5,065 nucleotides of DNA, from the NCBI GenBank assembly GCA_023250795.1, contig JAHFAB010000174.1, forward strand, positions 1 to 5,065, given 5' to 3'. Under the pieces are notes generated by a model. The model was not told where the DNA came from. It searched no databases and saw nothing but the letters and a program-made list of their open reading frames with translations. Positions 1 through 2,850 of the stretch are shown here, in pieces. Each line of letters opens with the position of its first letter. Position 1 is the stretch's first letter. The DNA is from Bacteriovoracaceae bacterium. Its GTDB lineage: Bacteria > Bdellovibrionota > UBA1018. The position numbers were made by a program, and so were the translations under genes.

Positions 1-249
1 CAAACAGATAAAATTCGTCTACTCGGACCTCTCTGTGGATTTGAGAGTAATAGAAACCTCAAACTCACAAAAACGGAAATCATAAACACAAACAATAAGT
101 TTACAGCCACCATTTTTACTGAAGAAAATTCAAGAAAATTTCAGACTGATTTTATTCCCCTAGCCTCAGGAACAAATCTCATTAAAATCGAATTTTCATA
201 TGACCATGGAGCACCCTACACTCAAGAAATTAAAATCCTGAGAGACTAA
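1..249 (+). CDS. C-terminal part of an unidentified protein ending in an Ig-like beta-sandwich segment
   Basis: Frame 1 is open from the first base to a TAA at 247-249, giving 82 residues; the start lies outside the window. I do not recognise the whole protein. Residues from about 29 onward (NKFTATIFTEE, then FQTDFIPLASGTNLIKIEF, then QEIKILRD) show alternating hydrophobic strands and a PLxxGxNxIxIxF pattern. That pattern is typical of bacterial Ig-like or glucodextranase-B-like domains found at the ends of exported or surface proteins. I infer an extracytoplasmic beta-sandwich tail; the function of the parent protein cannot be judged. The gene converges on trmB with only 18 bp between the stop codons. 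There is one Cys (residue 12). An unrelated beta-rich protein is possible. Confidence 0.8.
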   Translation, partial: QTDKIRLLGPLCGFESNRNLKLTKTEIINTNNKFTATIFTEENSRKFQTDFIPLASGTNLIKIEFSYDHGAPYTQEIKILRD

Positions 250-258
250 TTTCTCTTG
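239..258. terminator. Weak possible bidirectional hairpin between convergent genes
   Basis: AGAGA at 241-245 pairs with TCTCT at 252-256 around a 6-nt loop, extended by two G-U pairs. It overlaps the stop codon of the left gene and sits just past the trmB stop. On the minus strand the hairpin is followed within a few bases by TTTTAATTT, which is mildly terminator-like. The plus strand has no T-run after it. The stem is short and has few G-C pairs, so this is a weak call based mainly on position. Confidence 0.2.
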
Positions 259-267
259 ATAGAAGCA

Positions 268-1017
268 CTAAACCTTTTCTAACAACAACCTAAAAATAGG
301 CAGCCCTTTTCTGATAAAAATCTTCTCAAAAAGTGTGACTTCTGGGATTTCAAGCTCATTTGGCTTCAAACAACCTTGATGCAAATCAGAAGACCGCTCT
401 AACACCCGCCACTCTGAACTCACTTGTGCGACTGCTTTGGATATCCACGAAAAATAATCTGCGTGATCCGTTTTTATTTCAAAAGTCCCACCAGAAACTA
501 CAAGTGGCGCGATTTCTAAAAGCCGTTCACGTGTGACAAAGCGATGTTTCCTCTGCGATGGTCTCTCCCATGGATCAGGAAAATAAAGCTTCAGCTGATG
601 TATCTCTTGTGGGGCAAAAATATAAGAAATCCGCTCAGCACGGGACCTCAAAAAAACAGTGTTTTTTAAGCCTCGTTTTTTTGCCTTTTCTGCGGCTAAG
701 AAAATCTGTTTAAATTTCCAATCGATTCCAATATAGGCCTGATTTGGATTTCTACGTGCCCACTCTAGTAAAACATGTCCGCCATTACAGCCGATCTCAA
801 CACAGAGTTCACGCGAACCAAGCATGGAGTGCCAACGCCCACGCAAAGCCTCACAATCATGATCGCCAAAAGCAAAGCCCTCTAAAGAGCGAAGCCTCTC
901 CGCATATGGATTTCTAGAGATCGAATAGCGATATTCAGGATGCGAAACAGGAAGTCTGAGAAAGTCCTGACTTCTTATTTCTTGCCGCCTAGAATTTTGT
1001 ACATTCCCGTTCCACAA
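268..1017 (-). CDS. trmB: tRNA (guanine-N7-)-methyltransferase
   Basis: Predicted cytoplasmic SAM-dependent enzyme that makes m7G at position 46 in the variable loop of tRNA. Visible family features: NPYAERL at residues 36-42; SAM motif I EIGCNGG at 74-80; YIGID with the acidic ribose-binding residue at 95-99; the TrmB signature FPDPW at 146-150, followed by a basic RKHRF stretch; and KTDHADYF at 182-189, equivalent to the TD motif. The length of 249 residues is normal for the family. The start is unusual. The frame has a TGA two codons upstream, and TTG at 1017 is the only standard start before the conserved core. AAGGGAAG lies about 8-10 nt upstream of it, inside the preceding gene. The first 14 codons therefore overlap the DUF5679 gene by 43 nt in another frame, which suggests translational coupling. 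A non-standard ATA start at 978 overlapping that gene's TAA is the alternative. Function is confident; the start is not. Confidence 0.92.
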   Translation of the reverse strand: MWNGNVQNSRRQEIRSQDFLRLPVSHPEYRYSISRNPYAERLRSLEGFAFGDHDCEALRGRWHSMLGSRELCVEIGCNGGHVLLEWARRNPNQAYIGIDWKFKQIFLAAEKAKKRGLKNTVFLRSRAERISYIFAPQEIHQLKLYFPDPWERPSQRKHRFVTRERLLEIAPLVVSGGTFEIKTDHADYFSWISKAVAQVSSEWRVLERSSDLHQGCLKPNELEIPEVTLFEKIFIRKGLPIFRLLLEKV

Positions 1018-1157
1018 GTTTCACACTTCCCTTGGAGAGCGTCTCTGCCATTTTTCATAGTGACTGTTTGAGCATCCTTCATAGGACGCTTTGCTTTACA
1101 TTTCACACAATAGGCCTCTTTTGAGGGGGCAGCAGCGGCTGGATTATCATTTGACAT
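975..1157 (-). CDS. Small DUF5679-type zinc-ribbon protein
   Basis: This 60-residue protein has an Ala/Pro-rich flexible start (residues 5-15) and one compact zinc ribbon. CVKC (Cys17, Cys20) and CETCG (Cys45, Cys48) supply four probable zinc ligands, with KRPMKDAQTVTMKNGR between them. YCVKCKxKRxMKD, VTMKNGRxAxxG and CxxCGTxM are the hallmarks of the DUF5679 family, whose function is not known to me; similar small ribbons often bind nucleic acid or protein partners. An in-frame ATG ten codons further upstream (1187) exists. ATG 1157 is preferred because AAGGAGAG stands 5 nt before it and the extra N-terminus has no family similarity. The gene lies 111 bp downstream of flagellin and overlaps the start of trmB, so a link to tRNA or translation is conceivable but unproven. 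Confidence 0.85.
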   Translation of the reverse strand: MSNDNPAAAAPSKEAYCVKCKAKRPMKDAQTVTMKNGRDALQGKCETCGTGMYKILGGKK

Positions 1158-1162
1158 GAAGT

Positions 1163-1170
1163 CTCTCCTT
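1163..1170 (-). promoter_or_regulatory. Ribosome binding site of the DUF5679 gene
   Basis: AAGGAGAG on the minus strand, 5 nt before ATG 1157. It decides in favour of this start over the upstream ATG at 1187, which it would otherwise fall inside. Confidence 0.8.
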
Positions 1171-1198
1171 TTTATTGATCGAATCATTCGTTACCGCT

Positions 1199-1227
1199 TG
1201 TTTACTGTCCCCGACGGCTTTTGTAAA
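1199..1227 (-). promoter_or_regulatory. Possible weak sigma-70 promoter for DUF5679-trmB
   Basis: TTTACA (minus strand, 1227-1222; five of six against TTGACA) is followed by a 17-nt spacer and TAAACA (1204-1199; only three of six against TATAAT). Spacing is ideal but the -10 is poor. It would start transcription roughly 35 nt before the DUF5679 ATG. No clear terminator separates flagellin from this gene, so read-through from flagellin is an alternative. Confidence 0.25.
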
Positions 1228-1268
1228 GGGGGGTCTTTATCTTATCATCTATATGAGCTAAACCCCGC

Positions 1269-2102
1269 CTAGCTTAACAACTTCAGTGCCAATTGTGGCG
1301 TTTGGTTCGACTGAGCCAAAGTTGCAATATTGGTTTGTGTGAGAATGTTTTGTTTAACTAGCTCACTGGTTTCTTCGGCCATGTCTGTATCGCGAATTCG
1401 GCTATTTGCACCTTCTAAGTTCTCACGATAAATCGCCAAATTGTTCACTGTGGACATGATTCGGTTCTGTAGAGCACCTAATCCAGCGCGATTTTCACTT
1501 AATTTCTGAATGGCTCCATCAACTAATGTCATGTTTTCTTGGGCTTCAGCTTTTGTTTTGGTAGAAACTCCGGTAATTCCTAATGCTTCCAAGGTCGTCA
1601 CTCGATTTCCTGCATCAAACACCAATCGATCTTCATTAGGATTATTATTAATACCGACTTGTATTTCCAGATCTCCAGAAACTCCATTAAGAAGTTTCGT
1701 GCCATTGAACTCAGTAAGGTTTGAAATTCGATCTACCTCTGCTTTGAGATGCTGAACTTCTTTATCGGTAAACTGTCTTTCAGGCTCGCCGATAGTATCT
1801 GAAGCGCTCTGGATTGAAAGCTCTCTCATGCGAATCATGATATTACTAATTTCGTTAATAGCTCCCTCAGCCACCTGAACTAAGCTAATCCCATCGTTCG
1901 CGTTTCGTGACGCTTGCTTCATGCTGCGAATACTAGCTTTCAATTTTTCGCTGATGGCGAGTCCAGCGGCATCATCCCCCGCGTGATTGATTCTCGATCC
2001 AGAAGAGAGTCGTTCTAATGAACGATTTTGAAGATCATGATTGTTATTCAAGAAGCGTTGCGCTGCTAAAGCCTGAACGTTTGTTGCTATTCTTAAACCC
2101 AT
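1269..2102 (-). CDS. fliC: Flagellin, short D0/D1-type filament protein
   Basis: Structural subunit of the flagellar filament, exported unfolded through the flagellar type III apparatus and polymerised outside the cell. The N-terminal flagellin domain covers about residues 1-140 (MGLRIATNVQALAAQR, LERLSSGSRINHAGDDAAGLAI at 29-50, RMRELSIQSAS at 91-101, EFNGTKLLNG at 131-140). The C-terminal domain covers about 190-277 (IYRENLEGANSRIRDTDMAEE, then LAQSNQTPQLALKLLS). The linker of roughly 50 residues is too small for the D2/D3 outer domains, so the filament surface is plain. There are no cysteines. The ATG at 2102 has AGGAGG 8 nt upstream and is the expected family start. A sigma-28 promoter and a structured leader precede it, and the gene looks monocistronic or loosely followed by DUF5679-trmB. 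The ending resembles Bdellovibrio flagellins; such bacteria carry several copies, so the exact paralogue number cannot be given. Confidence 0.96.
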   Translation of the reverse strand: MGLRIATNVQALAAQRFLNNNHDLQNRSLERLSSGSRINHAGDDAAGLAISEKLKASIRSMKQASRNANDGISLVQVAEGAINEISNIMIRMRELSIQSASDTIGEPERQFTDKEVQHLKAEVDRISNLTEFNGTKLLNGVSGDLEIQVGINNNPNEDRLVFDAGNRVTTLEALGITGVSTKTKAEAQENMTLVDGAIQKLSENRAGLGALQNRIMSTVNNLAIYRENLEGANSRIRDTDMAEETSELVKQNILTQTNIATLAQSNQTPQLALKLLS

Positions 2103-2103
2103 A

Positions 2104-2121
2104 ATACTATCCTCCTAGTAC
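2104..2121 (-). promoter_or_regulatory. Stem-loop presenting the flagellin Shine-Dalgarno; CsrA-like site
   Basis: The minus strand reads GTACTAGGAGGATAGTAT. GTACTA pairs with TAGTAT (five Watson-Crick pairs plus a closing G-U), leaving the hexaloop GGAGGA, which is the flagellin ribosome-binding sequence. The segment GUACUAGGA matches 8 of 9 positions of the CsrA SELEX consensus start RUACARGGA, and GGA in a loop above a short stem is the geometry CsrA prefers. The hairpin is directly visible; CsrA binding is inferred. Confidence 0.55.
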
Positions 2122-2127
2122 GATCAT
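2107..2127 (-). CDS. Candidate six-codon upstream ORF (leader peptide MIVLGG)
   Basis: ATG ATC GTA CTA GGA GGA TAG on the minus strand begins 5-6 nt after the long purine run AAGGAGGAGGA, a better ribosome site than most genes have. Its two Gly codons are themselves the flagellin Shine-Dalgarno, and its TAG ends 4 nt before the flagellin ATG. A ribosome translating it would melt the SD hairpin and stop where flagellin initiates, so coupling by termination and re-initiation is plausible. It may instead be a chance product of duplicated SD sequence. The peptide is unlikely to have a function of its own. Confidence 0.35.
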   Translation of the reverse strand: MIVLGG

Positions 2128-2132
2128 CAATT

Positions 2133-2143
2133 TCCTCCTCCTT
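2133..2143 (-). promoter_or_regulatory. Second, stronger GGA-rich ribosome site in the flagellin leader
   Basis: AAGGAGGAGGA on the minus strand contains three overlapping GGA units and lies 30-40 nt before the flagellin ATG, too far to serve it directly. It is correctly spaced for the short upstream ORF at 2127. It could also be a third contact for CsrA or a standby ribosome site. Confidence 0.45.
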
Positions 2144-2163
2144 GGATTTTTTTACTTCTTCTA

Positions 2164-2182
2164 GCCGGCAATCCCTGCCGAC
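2164..2182 (-). promoter_or_regulatory. 5' stem-loop of the flagellin leader with CAGGGAU; CsrA-like site
   Basis: On the minus strand GTCGGCA (2182-2176) pairs with TGCCGGC (2170-2164): seven pairs, one of them U-G, around the loop GGGAT. CAGGGAU exactly fits the CARGGAU core of the CsrA consensus, with GGA in the loop. It would begin about 5 nt from the predicted transcript 5' end, so it may also protect the message. No T-run follows, so it is not an intrinsic terminator. Confidence 0.6.
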
Positions 2183-2193
2183 TTTCACAACTC

Positions 2194-2220
2194 TCATCGG
2201 CTGCGTTTGAAAACCCTTTA
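2194..2220 (-). promoter_or_regulatory. Sigma-28 (FliA) promoter of flagellin
   Basis: On the minus strand TAAAGGGT (2220-2213) is followed by exactly 11 nt and GCCGATGA (2201-2194). The flagellar sigma-28 consensus is TAAAGTTT-N11-GCCGATAA, so 13 of 16 positions match, including all of TAAA and GCCGAT. Transcription would begin near 2187, giving a leader of about 85 nt. This is the standard control of late flagellar genes by FliA once the hook is complete. Confidence 0.85.
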
Positions 2221-2241
2221 GAAAAATCTTTTTAAATTCAA

Positions 2242-2286
2242 AGACTTATACATGATTAAAAAAGTCAGACTTATACTTGATAAAAA
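2242..2286. repeat. Two 20-bp direct repeats, period 25 bp, in the divergent intergenic region
   Basis: Copies at 2242-2261 and 2267-2286 share AGACTTATAC-TGAT-AAAA with two mismatches in 20 bp. The second copy overlaps a perfect interrupted palindrome, AAGTC-A-GACTT, at 2262-2272. They lie about 55-100 bp upstream of the predicted flagellin start and 76-120 bp upstream of the lipoprotein ATG, so a regulator bound here could act on either gene. The 25-bp period is not an integral number of helical turns. TATACT inside the second copy could be a -10 for the rightward unit, but no good -35 accompanies it. Confidence 0.6.
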
Positions 2287-2361
2287 TAATTTATTTTAAA
2301 TTCATTGTAATTTCAATTTCTTTACGCAAGAAAAGGCAGTTTTTGCCGATCTGTTCTTTAG

Positions 2362-2832
2362 ATGATTTCAAAGAAACTCAAAATACGGCGATTTTTATTT
2401 TTACTCTTCCTTCTTCTAGGAAGTTGCCAAACCACACTTTCGCAAGTTTGTACGGAGAACCTACCTCTCATTATCAGCGACATCGATTCTGCAAAACTTG
2501 CACTTCGCCCTTGGAATAATCAACAGAATCCAACTCAAGAAAGAAAATTAGCGTCACATTCAACGCCTACAAACAACATGAGTGAAAATGAACGAGAAAA
2601 ATGGATCGACTGGGCTGAGGAAAAACTACTGGAAGCGCAATCTATCGCCGACCTCATTGAGCAAGAGCCGACTCTTCATCAGGAAATCAAAGACATTTCA
2701 AATATTTCCAACCAAATTGTAAGTTTTCACGGTTATGCACAAAAAGGAGACGGGACTCATATGGTATCGATCTTGAACCAGATCTCTGTAGGAACAATCC
2801 GTCTAAAATCTACAGTTTGCTCTTCCCTTTAA
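2362..2832 (+). CDS. Small predicted lipoprotein of unknown function
   Basis: I do not recognise a family for this 156-residue protein. It begins with a lipoprotein signal: basic MISKKLKIRR, a hydrophobic run at residues 11-19, and the lipobox LGSC with Cys22 as the lipidated residue. Gln at +2 rather than Asp fits outer-membrane sorting by the Lol rule known from enterobacteria. The mature part looks helical: a helix near 33-48, a Ser/Thr/Asn/Gln-rich linker at about 50-72, a long charged helix at about 74-120, and a last helix at about 131-153. Cys30 and Cys153 could form a disulfide joining the two ends. An in-frame TAG directly precedes ATG 2362 and no later start is available before the signal peptide, so the start is firm. 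No Shine-Dalgarno is visible; a small hairpin (GGCA-GTTTT-TGCC, 2335-2347) sits there instead. An M1 peptidase gene follows after 18 bp. Confidence 0.82.
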   Translation: MISKKLKIRRFLFLLFLLLGSCQTTLSQVCTENLPLIISDIDSAKLALRPWNNQQNPTQERKLASHSTPTNNMSENEREKWIDWAEEKLLEAQSIADLIEQEPTLHQEIKDISNISNQIVSFHGYAQKGDGTHMVSILNQISVGTIRLKSTVCSSL

Positions 2833-2850
2833 TCATGGTACGTGGGGAAA

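Noticed and set aside
1207..1242. Possible second sigma-28 promoter before DUF5679 (TAAAGACC ... GCCGTCGG, minus strand)
   Set aside because: The spacer between the elements is 13 nt rather than 11, and the -10 lacks the conserved GAT of GCCGAT.
1510..1755. 81-residue plus-strand ORF inside flagellin
   Set aside because: It is antisense to a conserved part of a clear flagellin gene, has no family features, and its composition is a mirror of the flagellin codons.
2164..2182. Stem-loop read as an intrinsic terminator
   Set aside because: It has no T-tract on either strand and lies just after the flagellin transcription start, so a leader structure is the better reading.
2326..2361. GCCGATCT just before the lipoprotein ATG as a sigma-28 -10 element
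   Set aside because: No TAAA-like element lies at the required distance (the bases there read GCAA), and transcription would start at or inside the start codon.
2277..2519. 80-residue plus-strand ORF overlapping the lipoprotein start
   Set aside because: It uses another frame over the lipoprotein signal peptide, has no ribosome site and no recognisable pattern; the lipobox frame is far more convincing.
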